Positions 30,446 to 40,165 of a stretch of 46,571 bases of DNA are shown here, piece after piece. Below the pieces are notes generated by a model. The model worked only from the letters and a program-made list of their open reading frames with translations. It had not been told where the DNA came from and made no database searches. The stretch covers positions 129,441 to 176,011 of the forward strand of contig MU631642.1 in assembly GCA_026770615.1 (NCBI GenBank), in the 5' to 3' direction. The stretch's first letter is position 1. The number at the start of each line of letters is the position of its first letter. This stretch comes from Pavlovales sp. CCMP2436. Taxonomy: Eukaryota > Haptophyta > Pavlovophyceae > Pavlovales. The position numbers and the translations under genes were made by a program.

Positions 30446-33400
30446 TTACTGTGCCGGAGCCGCTGCCGCTGGGGCTGTGCGGGGCCGCTTGCCCTCGCCC
30501 TTGGCCTTGGGCACCTTAGGCGCCTCATGCGGGCCCTTGTGTCGCTTCGACTGCTGCTTACCTCCCTTGACGGGCATCTGCGGGTTCAGGATCGACGGGC
30601 CCGCAAGCCCGCCAGTGCCTGCGTTGGGCGCCAGCGAGGCCGGTGGCGGAAGCGCATCGCGCGCCTGCGAGCACGCCTACTTAGCGCGCTTCGATGAGCC
30701 TGTGTCAAAGTGTGTGGCACAGCGTATGGGATTAGCGGGAAGTATTCATGATAGGGCGAACGCGCAGCGCAGGAGGGGATGCGTCACGTGTCGAAGCGCA
30801 CCATTTGGGTTGAGCGTCTTGTAGCTGACCACGTGGGCGAGGAACTTGTTGAACTCCTCCTCACTGGTCGCAAAGCCCTCTGCGATGGGGCGCACCTGCG
30901 CGATCGCGTACTGCGTGAGCTCCGACGTCGTCCACCGCTGCGCGCGGCCCGTCCCGCTGCCGACTTCGGCGTTGCGCTGGTTGAGCTCCAGGACCTTGCG
31001 ACGCCACGCGCGCGAGACTTCGGCCTGGTGCACCAAGGCGGACAGTCAGAGCGGACAGTCAATGCACAAAGTCAGGAGATACTCAGGGCGGACAGTTAGA
31101 TTGGCGTCAGAGCAAATAGGCGTAGTAGACAGTCACAGCCAGGGGTACTGGGCGCACCTTGTCGGAGTCCTTGAGCCAGATGGGGGCGATGCGGTCCTTG
31201 ACGTTGTATGCGATGCTGTGGATGTCCGCGTCGATGCTCTTACCCGCCCCCGTCAGCTGATTCCAGATAGCGAGCTGGTGGCGGCACACAACGCCACCAA
31301 CACGAGGTCCTTGGCACTCGCACTCCTTCAGAGACGTGCAGTGCGTCTCGGCTAGCTGGGAATCAGGGATCCCGAGGTCCAAAGCTAGCACCCAGTCCGG
31401 GACGGGTCCACCCGCCCCCCCCCCGGCAGGCCAGTCGGATCGACACCGCCCCCTTTCGAGCCCACCCTTCCCGAGCTTGACGCCTCCGGCCGGCGGTACG
31501 TCATCTGAGCAGTAGAAATAGCATTAAAATGCATTGGCATTGTTATTAAAATTCCACAAATGGCCAAGGCTGGTATTATACGGGCATTATGAGTACGATA
31601 ATCATGGATAATCATTCGGAGTTGTGTGTGTGTGTGTGTCGCCCTTGGTGCACTAGTATCAGGGTTAGGTCAGGATGATTGGCACTTCTAATATCACCAT
31701 TAAGCTAGGCTGTATTGTATGAGCAATAAAGTTCTAATGGTGATGATGATGATCTATTAGGATTTATAATAGGTTACCTTGTACACCCTGCTGCACTCCT
31801 GCTTCTCGGGCACCTCCTCCAGCACGTCGTCGGGCACGACCGAGTAGAGGCTTGCAAGCTGCGCCTGCTTGCGCACACGGCTCAAAGCCTCCTCGGTGAG
31901 GATGGGCACCAACTTGTCGCGGACGAGGATGCTGAGCTCGACGCTGGGCACGAGCTGCGTCGCAGAGCGGAGGCGCAGAGCGGGGGGTGTTAGGGCGTGG
32001 ACTCCATGGGGGGGAGCGCGCGCGCGCTCATGCGGTGCGAGGGCGCGAGCGTTGACGTACATAGACGAGCTCGCGGTGCTGCTGCTCCATGAAGCGGCGG
32101 TAGTGCCGGTCGGACTCGAAGCCCTGAACCTTTTCCCACAGCTTGTTGATCTTGTCCGACGACGAGATGATGTGCTGCAGCGCGGAGTGGATCGCCTCGG
32201 CGCGCTGCGTGGAGTGCACGTCGAGCGTGACGTGCGACCACGTCCAGCGCGCACACCACTGCTCGCGCCGCTCGCCCAGCTCCGCCAGCCAATCGAATGC
32301 GAGCCTGCGCGTCTTCTCGTCGCAGCACGTGGTCGCCTGCGCGAGAGCCGTGAGCTCGGCAAATTACGCCGCTGAGAGGAGGGCGGGGACGCGACGGTGG
32401 CGGGCTCGGCATGAGGCGGGGCAACGCGCATGCGGGGTGCGGGGCGACGCAAGTGGCAGGCTCTGCATGGGCATTTTGGGCAACGCAAGCACTTACCGAA
32501 TTCGCAGCGGGAGCGCAAGTCAGAGTGCTTGGCGATACGCCAGAACATGTCGACAAAAGCTTGCCATTCCGTCTTGTCCGAGCCGAAGAGCTTGCGCATG
32601 TGCTTGAACAGGCTGGTGAAGATGTGGTAGAGGCAGAGCAGGTGCGTCGTGCCGTCGCCGCCGAACACAATCTGGATCGCACCGGCCATGCCGGGGTCAC
32701 CGTCTGTGAACTTAACGGTGGGGGCGCCCAGGTGCTTGCGGAAAGCTTTGAAGGCCCAGACGAAGGCATCCTTGGGCTCGCCTGAGGGGACGAGCGAGAA
32801 GGCGAGGATGACGGTCTTGCCGTTGCAGTCGATCGTCGTCCAGCAGCCGAGCTTGAGCTTGAAGCGGTTGGTGCCGTGCTTGGTGTCGTACAGGACGACC
32901 TTGGCGTCACGGAGCGCAGCAAAGTTCTCGATCCCGTCATTGTTCACCCAGAAAGCTGCTTTCAGCTCGCCAAAGTCACCGATGAGGACCTATATAATAA
33001 TTTTCGTTCGTATGTTTACCGTTATCAGTCTTAGTCTTTCTTAGTCGACGTGTTTTTCTTATTACTATCATCATCATTGTTATCACTATATCATTATGAT
33101 CAATAGCGTAATAATCATCTTCATCATAGTAATTTTAATCATCATCATCATCATCATCATTCGCATTAAGATCACAATTAAAACATCATAATCATCATCA
33201 TCATCATTATTCGTATTATTTTTATTATTCAGAATGTTCAAATCGTTCCCCTTATTCATTTTATGCATGTTACTATTTTAATTATTACTATTACTATTAT
33301 TAATATTACTACTATAACTACTACGACTACTGTCCTTGCTTTTTTTACGACTACTATCCTTCCTTTTTTTTTAATCATCATCATCATCATTATCATCATC

Positions 33401-33508
33401 ACTATTATTTTTATCATTATCATCATCATCATCACTATTATTTTTATCATTATCATCATCATCATCATCATCATTATAATCATCATCATCATCATCACTA
33501 TGATTATA

Positions 33509-33540
<32 letters not shown>

Positions 33541-34524
33541 TATTATTATTGTTACAAGTACTAATTATTATTACTATTACGCCTACTACTACTACCACTA
33601 CCAATGCTGCTACTACTACTGCTACTACTACTGCTACTACAACTACTACAACAACTACTACCAATACTACTACTACTACTCGTATTATTATTCTTATTAT
33701 TATTACTCCTACTCTTATTATTATGGTTGTTGTTGTTGTTATTATTATTATTATTATCTTCTTTTTCTTCTTACCTCGTAGGGCAAGCCCTCCGCCTCGT
33801 ACCGCTCCTTGAGGCTCTGCACGAAGATATTCGCGTCGAAGGCGGTGTCCTCGTGCCCGTCGCGGCAAAACGTGTTGTACACGTCATCAATTGTCCAGGA
33901 CAGCGGCAGATCCTGGGCCCTCGCCTTGCTCTTGAGCAACTGGTTGATCAGAGCCGCAGTGAAGCCAGCGGCCCGAGCTTCGGTACCTGACTCGAAGAGC
34001 GCCTGCGGGATCTTGCCGTGCGCGCCCGCCTGGATCTCCGCGGCAGCCGCGTTGGCGGGTGGCGCCTGGAGCGGGTGCGACAAGTGCGACAAGTCGAAGT
34101 TCAACGGGACCCATCCGGCGGCCGAGTCCTCGAGGCGGATGAACGCGCCGCACTTCTCGCCGACGTCGCCCATGGAGACAGTCTTGCGCTGCTTCGCGCT
34201 CGAGGAAGCCGCGCGAGTGTACTCGCACGAGATGTAGCACTTGGCGCCGGGCCTCGAAGTCGCAGGCGTTGGCTTGGACTCCCTGAGCGCCCACGCCTGA
34301 AGAGCATTGAAGCCCACTTCCAGCGTTGGCCATGGGCTCATCGGAAGGTCGGCAGGGATGGGACGGTCGTTCACTATGCAGGAGTTCTCCAGCGCGTCAC
34401 GGATAACACCGGGGGTACGTCTGCGATCAGCCGGCAGAGGAGCGGGCGGCGGCACGGCGAGAGTCGGCCCCTCTTCCTGCTGCAGGCCACGCCGCGGTGA
34501 CGCTCGCAGCGAAGGGACGGGCAA
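30446..34524 (-). CDS. FAR1-type MULE transposase, seven exons, one in-frame stop
   Basis: Exons: from about 34524 (upstream start unclear; first ATG 34341) to 33775, 32497-32989, 32061-32371, 31778-31954, 31158-31355, 30788-31024 and 30446-30676. Exon 1 carries a FAR1-like DNA-binding region (CYISCEYTR, GEKCGAFIRLEDSAAGW). Exon 2 is the MULE catalytic core: VVLYDTKHGTNRFKLKLGCW with the first Asp, VKFTDGDPGMAGAIQ with the second, then LLCLYHIF. Exon 3 has HSTQRAEAIHSALQHI with the probable catalytic Glu. Exon 5 has a SWIM zinc finger, CECQGPRVGGVVCRHQLA. The tail is basic (KGGKQQSKRHKGPHEAPK). The best in-phase acceptor for exon 3 (32372) brings in a TAA at 32364-32366; the alternative acceptor at 32337 breaks the phase. 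The gene is therefore a young pseudogene, or the stop is a sequence error. Otherwise it looks intact. Confidence 0.88.
32990..33774. repeat. Trinucleotide-repeat intron of the MULE transposase
   Basis: The 785 bp intron is mostly ATC/ATT, then ACT, then TTA/GTT trinucleotide runs, which give spurious long Ile/Met/Thr open frames on both strands. The donor is GTAAGA (33774) and the acceptor TATATAG (32990). Confidence 0.92.
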
Positions 34525-34559
34525 GAGAGAAGGGCTGCGCGGCTGCGAGCTCGCCGCGC

Positions 34560-34765
34560 GCGCGTTCTCGAGCGGGCTGTGTGGCGATGGGCTCGCCGCG
34601 CGCGCGCGCTGGAGCGGGCTGTGCGGCGATGGGCTCGCCGCGCGCTCGAGCGAGCTGTGCGGCTATGGGTTCACCGCGCGCGCGCGCTCGAGCGGGCTGT
34701 GCGGCGATGGGCTCACCGCGCGCGCGCGCTCGAGCGGGCTGCTCGCCGCGCGCGCGTTCGCGCGC
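34560..34765. repeat. GC-rich sub-terminal minisatellite at the transposase 5' side
   Basis: About five imperfect units of 40-48 bp contain GAGCGGGCTGTGCGGCGATG and GGCTCGCCGCGCGCGCG. On the minus strand they are open in one frame as an ARARGEPIAAQP repeat. Confidence 0.85.
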
Positions 34766-34882
34766 GTGAGCGGGCTGGGCGACGCCGGCGGCTGCGCGGC
34801 AGGGACACCAGCGGCGCCCGTACGTTGCAGCTCGTCCTGCGTCCTGGCCTTGCCCCACATGCGCGAGAACATCGACATTGCG

Positions 34883-35031
34883 CGGGCGAGTGCGAGTAGT
34901 CTCGAGCGTTTGCGGGCTCCCCGAGGCAGTCTCAGCCTGCGCGGTCGTCGAGACAGTCTCCAAAACAACCCTAACCCTAGGGCCGTTTTTCGACAATGGG
35001 TCTCGGCTCGAGACTGTCTCGAAATACGATC
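34883..35031 (-). repeat. Right inverted terminal region of the MULE, with a telomere-like motif
   Basis: The complement of 29677-29801. It contains CCCTAACCCTAGGG near 34970-34985, two telomere-repeat units in C-strand orientation that the left end lacks. Confidence 0.8.
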
Positions 35032-35131
35032 GGCGCCCTCGAGACTGTCTCACTGGAAATCGGTTTGAAAAACACACAAAGATCATAAAAGTCGCACAGG
35101 GACACAACGTTACCGTGGTGGCATGCCCGCA

Positions 35132-35368
35132 TTAAGGCGGTGTAGTCATTGTCGAAGTATAAGATTTTTCTTTTTAAGATATGTGTCTAGTAAAAGAATT
35201 AAAAGAAATCCGTAATAAATGCGTTGCGCCGATCGTATTTCCAGTGAGACAGTCGCGAGGGTCGTTTTTTCGAGATGGTCTCGACTCGAGACTGCCTCGA
35301 AATGGCGCAGTTGAACCTGGCCCCCACTAATTTAAAACCGACCGATCAGTTTAAAAATAGTAAAAACC
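35132..35368. repeat. Spacer with a third copy of the MULE terminal sequence
   Basis: CGATCGTATTTCCAGTGAGACAG at about 35230-35252, followed by CTCGACTCGAGACTGCCTCG to about 35306, repeats the MULE end in the same orientation as the left one. It may be a solo end or part of a second, truncated element. Confidence 0.65.
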
Positions 35369-35851
35369 TTGTTCACCAGCCCCAGGTCCGCAGGATCCTA
35401 CAGATCCCATGGAAACAATCACCTCCCAGCCGTAGTCGGTATCATACCAGGAAACGGACAATCACTGGATGAACAACAACATGATTCAAAGCATAGCCAC
35501 CATCCTCCACGTCGACATAGCAGTAGCCACGCACCACGCCGACGAAAAGAAAGTCCACCGAACCCTGGAACTCTACCGCGCAGGCCCACCATGGACACCC
35601 ACCAACGGCGCACCAACGATCACAGAAGCCCCAGTACCATTCACAGGAGGCTGCCCATGGACACAAGAAGCACCAAGAACCGGAAACACAAAAGGAGGGA
35701 AACCACGCAAACAGCCAGCATACACCATAACCACACTCATGCGCTCACCCAGAATTGCAGGCACCGAACAAATACCGATTCGAGTCGTACACAGCGACAT
35801 CACTACTCACTTTCGAGGAACCCAAGCTCGCACACACAACCAACAGACCTA
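35369..35851 (+). other. Short coding-like region with extreme A/C codon bias, origin unknown
   Basis: The frame 35469-35851 (MNNNMIQSIATILHVDIAV ... THHADEKKVHRTLELYRAG) is open for 127 codons, and nearly all its third positions are A or C, unlike the G/C-ending codons of every other gene here. Just upstream, another frame (GNNHLPAVVGIIPGNGQSLD) has the same bias, as if one coding sequence were broken by a frameshift near 35470. The domain is not recognised. It is a candidate foreign insert (mobile element or viral-like) rather than a host gene. Confidence 0.35.
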
Positions 35852-36020
35852 ATGATGTACAGTTTGTTGTTGAGGAAAGGAAGTTTATTCAGTTAAGAGG
35901 AGGATTATTGAGTCACCCTGTCCGGCCGGCTAGAGACCGCTCGTTGGGAATCGTGGCCGGGGGAAGGAAATAGCAGTCGCCCCCGTGAAAAGGGGCTGGT
36001 TTGGCGAGCTGCGCACACAG

Positions 36021-36094
36021 TATAATTTATTTCGCTCGAGTCCTCTCATCGTCGTCGGTTCATAACGACGTCACTTTCGCAAGTGAATCCGCCG
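36021..36094 (-). repeat. Dispersed tail family C, inverted copy
   Basis: Minus strand reads CACTTGCGAAAGTGACGTCG then TTATGAACCGACGACGATGA, ending in a GAGCGAAATAAATTATA-like AT-rich end. It matches copies at 42.65-42.71 and 43.73-43.78 kb. Confidence 0.75.
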
Positions 36095-36402
36095 TTCCAG
36101 CAGGTCTTCCGCTGCGCCTGAGCTTCGTGACCACCACTGAAAAAATTACATCGTTGAGTTGCCGGACACGCCGATGTCCTTGCTACATTGTCGCCGCCGC
36201 CGCCGCCTTCCATGTGCCGCTGTCGTCGTCGTCTCAGCCGCCCACGTTCGACTTTCACCACAGCTTGCCGTCTCCTTCTCTCGAGCTGCTGCGGCTGCCG
36301 CTGCCACCATTCCCTTCTCCACCGCGCCCACACCCTCGCTCTCACCTTCCCCTCTCCTCTCCCCTCGCCGTTTTGGTTTCGTCAGACTTAATTTTCGGCT
36401 TC

Positions 36403-36818
36403 TTATCCTTGGGTCAGACGGTCATCTGTTGCTTCAAAGTGTGTCTTGTCTTCATCGATGGAGATTACGCATATCATCCTTCCTCCGTTGCGCGACTCTG
36501 CGATAAGCTCAGGTAAGGATTTTACGTTAGCTCCAGGTCGGGCTGTCCATCCGTTTCCGTTTGCGCTGTATGGTAAGAGGCCGTTCAGAGGCTCGGCGCG
36601 GTATATAGCGATGAATTTATGCACTTGCCCCTGCTCCAGTCTCTTGATCAGAACCACATTTTTGCCTACGCATGTGGCGATGCTGTGGAGCATGACAGCG
36701 TTTCTCCGGGTCCGGCCCGTGGACTGCTTGCCCGCGCCCACGCTCGTCGAATCTGGGCAGACGGGTTCGCCGATGATCGGCGTCTTCGCTTTGGTGATAG
36801 CCTGTGCTCAGACCGACG
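36403..36818 (-). CDS. Hypothetical minus-strand exon, family unknown
   Basis: After a possible acceptor (GAGCACAG, at 36819) the minus strand is open for about 138 codons: AITKAKTPIIGEPVCPDSTS, then RRNAVMLHSIATCVGKNVVL, IYRAEPLNGLLPYSANGNGW and ICVISIDEDKTHFEATDDRL. Codon third positions look coding. No domain was recognised. The upstream exon is unresolved: a second open minus segment (36909-37142, KIEEISLADSPSDKVKKAAL) lies nearby but cannot be joined in phase with a good donor. It may be a fragment of a transposon gene, since a chromodomain ORF lies on the opposite strand. Confidence 0.4.
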
Positions 36819-37088
36819 ACTTCGCGGAGGGTGTTCGCTAGCCGAAGCGTATCGGGAGCGACCATTGTGCTCCGGTCACGATCCGCCTTGGAAAGAACCC
36901 TTCAAGCGTCAGTCACTGCTGGCATTTCGTATCCTTCGCAAAGCTGCTGGCATCGAGGGCATGGTTGTTATGACAACGGCTAGATCCAGCGACGATGTAC
37001 TGGCACAAAGCGCAGCCTTCTTCACTTTGTCGGACGGGGAATCGGCCAGTGATATTTCTTCAATCTTGGGCGGAGACGTGAGTGTTGG

Positions 37089-37394
37089 TTGGACAAAGCC
37101 CGGTTGGCATGCCTGGAGCGTAATGAGCGTAAACAGCTTCAATCTTTGGCGCCTTTGGCGTCACTCTCTCGACGCTCGTCGGCCGCCCCTACAGTACCTG
37201 GCTCGGCCGAAGTGTCGGCGATCATATCGTATCGCTACAATCGCGCTAAACGGCGCGACGAGTGGGAGGTTGAGTGGCTCAATTACTCGACGAGTGAAAA
37301 CACGTGGGAGCCGATCGAGCACCTCGAGACAGACGAACTCACCGCCGCGGCGCAGCTTCTCAAGGCGCACTATAATCTTGCTGGTAGCGAATGA
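37089..37394 (+). CDS. Chromodomain protein fragment
   Basis: An open plus-strand segment without an ATG (so probably an exon or remnant) encodes a clear chromodomain near its end: ISYRYNRAKRRDEWEVEWLN then STSENTWEPIEHLETDEL, with the aromatic cage position in EVEWLNY and the diagnostic NTWEP. The stop follows AAQLLKAHYNLAGSE. Chromodomains bind methylated histone tails. In a repeat-rich setting such a short C-terminal chromodomain is typical of chromovirus (Ty3/gypsy) integrases, but no integrase or reverse transcriptase is visible upstream, so a host or solo fragment is equally possible. Confidence 0.6.
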   Translation: MDKARLACLERNERKQLQSLAPLASLSRRSSAAPTVPGSAEVSAIISYRYNRAKRRDEWEVEWLNYSTSENTWEPIEHLETDELTAAAQLLKAHYNLAGSE

Positions 37395-37528
37395 AATCAT
37401 GCGGCTGATCACCGGTCGGTTTGTATTCGGCGGGTCATGGAAACTGAGCTGAGCCGAACGGATGGCTTTGCTTTAGTGGTGTCATCTGGAGCATCGAGAA
37501 TGGGTGGCTCAATAAAGAAGTATAAATA

Positions 37529-37735
37529 TTAAACGAAACGTGATAATGTGAAGGTGAGAATCCGAAAACGCGTGTCGACTGAGCATCGGGCACCTGCCGC
37601 TGCCCAGCACTTTGCAGAATCGGCATCGAGGCCGATGAGAAAAGCCGAGTCCAGAGCACGCTTGACACATGTGCACGCGCCTGATAGTATGTATAGATTC
37701 AGGTCAGATACCTCAGGTGCTTCCAGACGAGTCAC
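37529..37735 (-). other. Coding-like minus-strand segment downstream of the Agenet gene
   Basis: An open frame without an ATG reads LEAPEVSDLNLYILSGACTC then VKRALDSAFLIGLDADSAKC and ends FTLSRFV. It could be a 3' exon of the Agenet gene if the weak GTTAGA donor overlapping that gene's stop were used, or an unrelated fragment. Confidence 0.25.
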
Positions 37736-37762
37736 ATTAAGAACCAGGAAGAAATGGCGTGT

Positions 37763-38718
37763 CTAACCTTTGTTCCAGGTCTGGGCGCTGTAGACGCCCA
37801 TGGCCCCGGCGAGCCACCCATACCTCCCCCATGTATCGACCCGCAAGTCGGTGTAGCGGTAATCGACAGCTGTCCCTCGGTGCGGGCTATTGTGATGCGA
37901 GTCGAGGATAGTGTGATTGTCAACCACACGCAACGCGGAAATGCGACGGCCGCGGTTATCGGCATGTGAAACAGGCGCGATGAAAAAGACCTGCGGTGTG
38001 TGGGATGCAAGATTAGCTTTTTATGTGTCCACAAAAAGATGTACATATCAAGAGCGCGCTAGCAGAGCGCGCTCAGCACATACCCTGCTGGCAGAGGCCT
38101 CTCGACATCCCTTGTCAGGAAAGACCACAGCCCGATCTTGTCTGCGACCTCGAGCTCGCTCCCGCTCACTTGAAAATACCAGGCAGGCCTGAGCTCGCAG
38201 AGTGGGATGTCACGCAGCGTGTCGCCGCGCATTCGTTGCACGTCTAAGCGTACTGCAGGTCCAACGCAACCGTCTGTGGCGGAAGATCCTGCCGTACCGC
38301 ACGTCCACAAGCCCTGCGAGCTGGCGTTCACATCCATCGAGTGCATGTCTGTCTCCGCCTCCCGTCGCGCCACGCCAGCCCAGTGCACCCCTTCGTGATG
38401 TACTTCCACGCACATGCCGACTCGTACGGTCGTGTGCCAGCCGTCAGGCGTTTGCGGGGGCATTGGCCGAGTGTCCGCGGAGGCGAATTTGGCCTCTGTA
38501 TATGAGGAGGAGAAGCGGACATGCACTCCCCCGGGCACACCGTTAATCACGGGCAGGCGGTACAGGACGCTCGCCTCCGCGCGCGCCCCATACCATCCAT
38601 CCGGACCCTTGCGCATGGCATTGACGCAGACCTCGAGGCGCGTGCCGGGTTCCGTCGACAGTATCGCGTTCCCGTGGTTGATTACCCGGCCAAAGAGCGC
38701 AGCGAAGAGCAGGATCAT
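37763..38718 (-). CDS. Spliced Agenet/Tudor-like domain protein
   Basis: Exon 1 (38170-38718) ends at a good GTGAGC donor and joins exon 2 (37763-37990) in phase 0, giving 258 residues. Exon 1 shows two plant-type Agenet modules in tandem. The first runs from GTRLEVCVNAMRKGPDGWYG to HVRFSSSYTEAKFASADTRP with the hallmark RPMPP. The second runs from RVGMCVEVHHEGVHWAGVAR to DIPLCELRPAWYF. Agenet domains are Royal-family readers of methylated histones, often with chromatin or RNA-related roles. Exon 2 (HADNRGRRISALRVVDNHTI, YTDLRVDTWGRYGWLAGAMG) is not recognised. The N-terminus is hydrophobic (MILLFAALFGRVI), so a missing upstream exon is possible. Its own neighbourhood is repeat-rich, so it could belong to a mobile element. 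Confidence 0.55.
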
Positions 38719-39387
38719 GACCGCCGCCTCTTTGACCGGTCAAACACTCCACAACGCGGAACCAACTTTTTAATAAGTTATAAAACAGTCTGTGGAGGTG
38801 CCGCTAACCGAACGGCACCAATAAATATGAAAAGCCGAACGATTGCGCCTAGCACATCCGGCCAGATGCGCCGTTGCTTGTACGGTATATCCGTGTGCTC
38901 TGCAAAGGTCCCTTGATCCGAGTGTTTCTCAACGCCCGGGTCCGGTGGAGACCTGTAGTCAGGGGACGGACGTGCTTCGCTAGATAGTTACACATCGTAG
39001 CCATTTCGAGAAAGAGATAACTAGCTAACTAGCCAGTTAGTTACAGTAAGTTAGATATCACTATCAGGCAGAATCACGAAGACTGCGTCGTCGTCTTGGA
39101 ATCTAGCCATATTGAACCACTGAGTGTAACGGAGTGTATTTATTATTAGCGGCTCAGCATGGTTCAACGGGTGGTGTTCACTCGGCTGACTTGGTCGACG
39201 TCAGACATAAGTCCGGCAGCAGAGATGTTGGTAGAGGTGAGGTTGGTGGTGAACTCGTAGCAGATGCCACTGCATTTATAGGGCCACCCCATCGCCCGCG
39301 TGATGGGGTGGTATCCTATCGAGCTTGAAGTACCGCCAGATGAAAACCGCGATGGCACCGAAAGGCTACAAGCCGCGCTGGTCGGCA
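38719..39387. other. Spacer with dispersed motif D
   Basis: TATCCGTGTGCTCTGCAAAG at 38888 recurs at 43845 (TATCCGTGTGCTCTGAAAAG), marking a small dispersed repeat. AGTTAGTTACAGTAAGTTAG-type runs follow near 39030. No gene was seen. Confidence 0.5.
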
Positions 39388-39975
39388 CTAGGCCGATCTT
39401 GCACGCGCGGCTACCAGCCACGCGGCGAGCAGCGGGGCACCAAGCATGAGCACGCGCGCGGCAAACTGCCACGCAAATCGCCTGGAAACCGGGGTCTCGC
39501 CAACCACGGACGCTATTGACGCTTTTTGCCGCGCGCGCCAGTAGCCCTCGCCGTAGGCGCAGAATATTTCCTCCCCCGCGCGCAACGGCCGCAGCGCGCG
39601 CACGAGCGCCTTGCGCTCCGCGCGTAGCTTGACGAACTCGGCATTGATCAGCGCCGGGTCGCCGTTGTCGTTGATGTACCGCGCGAGCATGTTGTGGTTG
39701 TGCCGCCCATCCACGTGCACGTTAAGCCCGAATCCGCCCATCACGTAGTCGCGATCGGGCACGCTCATGCGCATCACCTCAGCCAGGCTCAGCACGCGGC
39801 CGACGTACTCGCAAACGAGCTCGCCCTCCAGGAAGCCGCGTAGCGCGAAGAGGCCCTCGCCCGCGCCTACCACCAGGCTCGGCCGCACGTCCAGCCCCTT
39901 AGCTTCCGCCCGCGCTCTGTCGAGTGGGCGTGGATTGTGAAGCATGAAATGATGGAATGAGAGGTCGGGCGCCAT
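39388..39975 (-). CDS. Small SET-domain protein with a C-terminal membrane segment
   Basis: A single exon encodes 195 residues. The SET domain spans about residues 25-146: the SET-N motif GAGEGLFALRGFLEGELVCEY (38-58), the RYIND/NGDP motif (99-106) in place of the usual RFINHSCxPN, and AGEEIFCAYGEGYW (133-146) with the catalytic-type tyrosine. SET proteins methylate lysines on histones or other proteins. The Asn-His of NHS is replaced by Asn-Asp and the zinc-binding Cys is absent, as in non-canonical or non-histone SET enzymes, so activity is uncertain. The C-terminus has a hydrophobic stretch (ARVLMLGAPLLAAWLVAA, 173-190), suggesting a tail-anchored protein. The gene faces the LRR membrane protein gene across 190 bp. 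Confidence 0.8.
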   Translation of the reverse strand: MAPDLSFHHFMLHNPRPLDRARAEAKGLDVRPSLVVGAGEGLFALRGFLEGELVCEYVGRVLSLAEVMRMSVPDRDYVMGGFGLNVHVDGRHNHNMLARYINDNGDPALINAEFVKLRAERKALVRALRPLRAGEEIFCAYGEGYWRARQKASIASVVGETPVSRRFAWQFAARVLMLGAPLLAAWLVAARARSA

Positions 39976-40165
39976 CGTGCGTCGAGCTCCATGATGGAAT
40001 GGCGTCGGACGCCACGGGCAACGGGCTGAAGCAAGGCAAGCAAGGCAAGCAAGAGCTCAAGCACGCAATCAAGGCAAGGTAAGCAAGGCAGCAGAGGCAG
40101 CAGGCAGCTCGCCGCTCGAGGCGCTCGGCGTCAGGCGAGCTCAAGTCGACTGCCAACGGCGGCTG
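39976..40165. promoter_or_regulatory. Shared 5' region of the SET and LRR-membrane genes
   Basis: 190 bp separate the divergent start codons. They contain GGCAAGCAA direct repeats (about 40030-40090). Its promoter role is inferred from layout. Confidence 0.4.

Larger units (their letters stand above)
29677..35031. mobile_element. Mutator-like (MULE) DNA transposon with long inverted ends
   Basis: About 125-150 bp at 29677-29801 is an inverted copy of 34883-35031. Shared blocks include GATCGTATTTC, CTCGAG-CGAGAC, ACGGCCCT, GCTGAGACTG and CTCGGGGAGCCCGCAAACGC followed by TCGAGACTACTCGCACTCGC. Between them lies a FAR1-type MULE transposase. Sub-terminal regions carry repeated CGCACAGCCCG-GAGCGAG-GGCGAGCTC units (29860-30190 and 34560-34765), a common arrangement for transposase binding. 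No 9 bp target duplication was found at these limits, so the true ends may lie somewhat further out. Confidence 0.75.

Noticed and set aside
33263..33781. Long Ile/Tyr/Thr-rich open frames
   Set aside because: They are the translation of trinucleotide repeats in the transposase intron.
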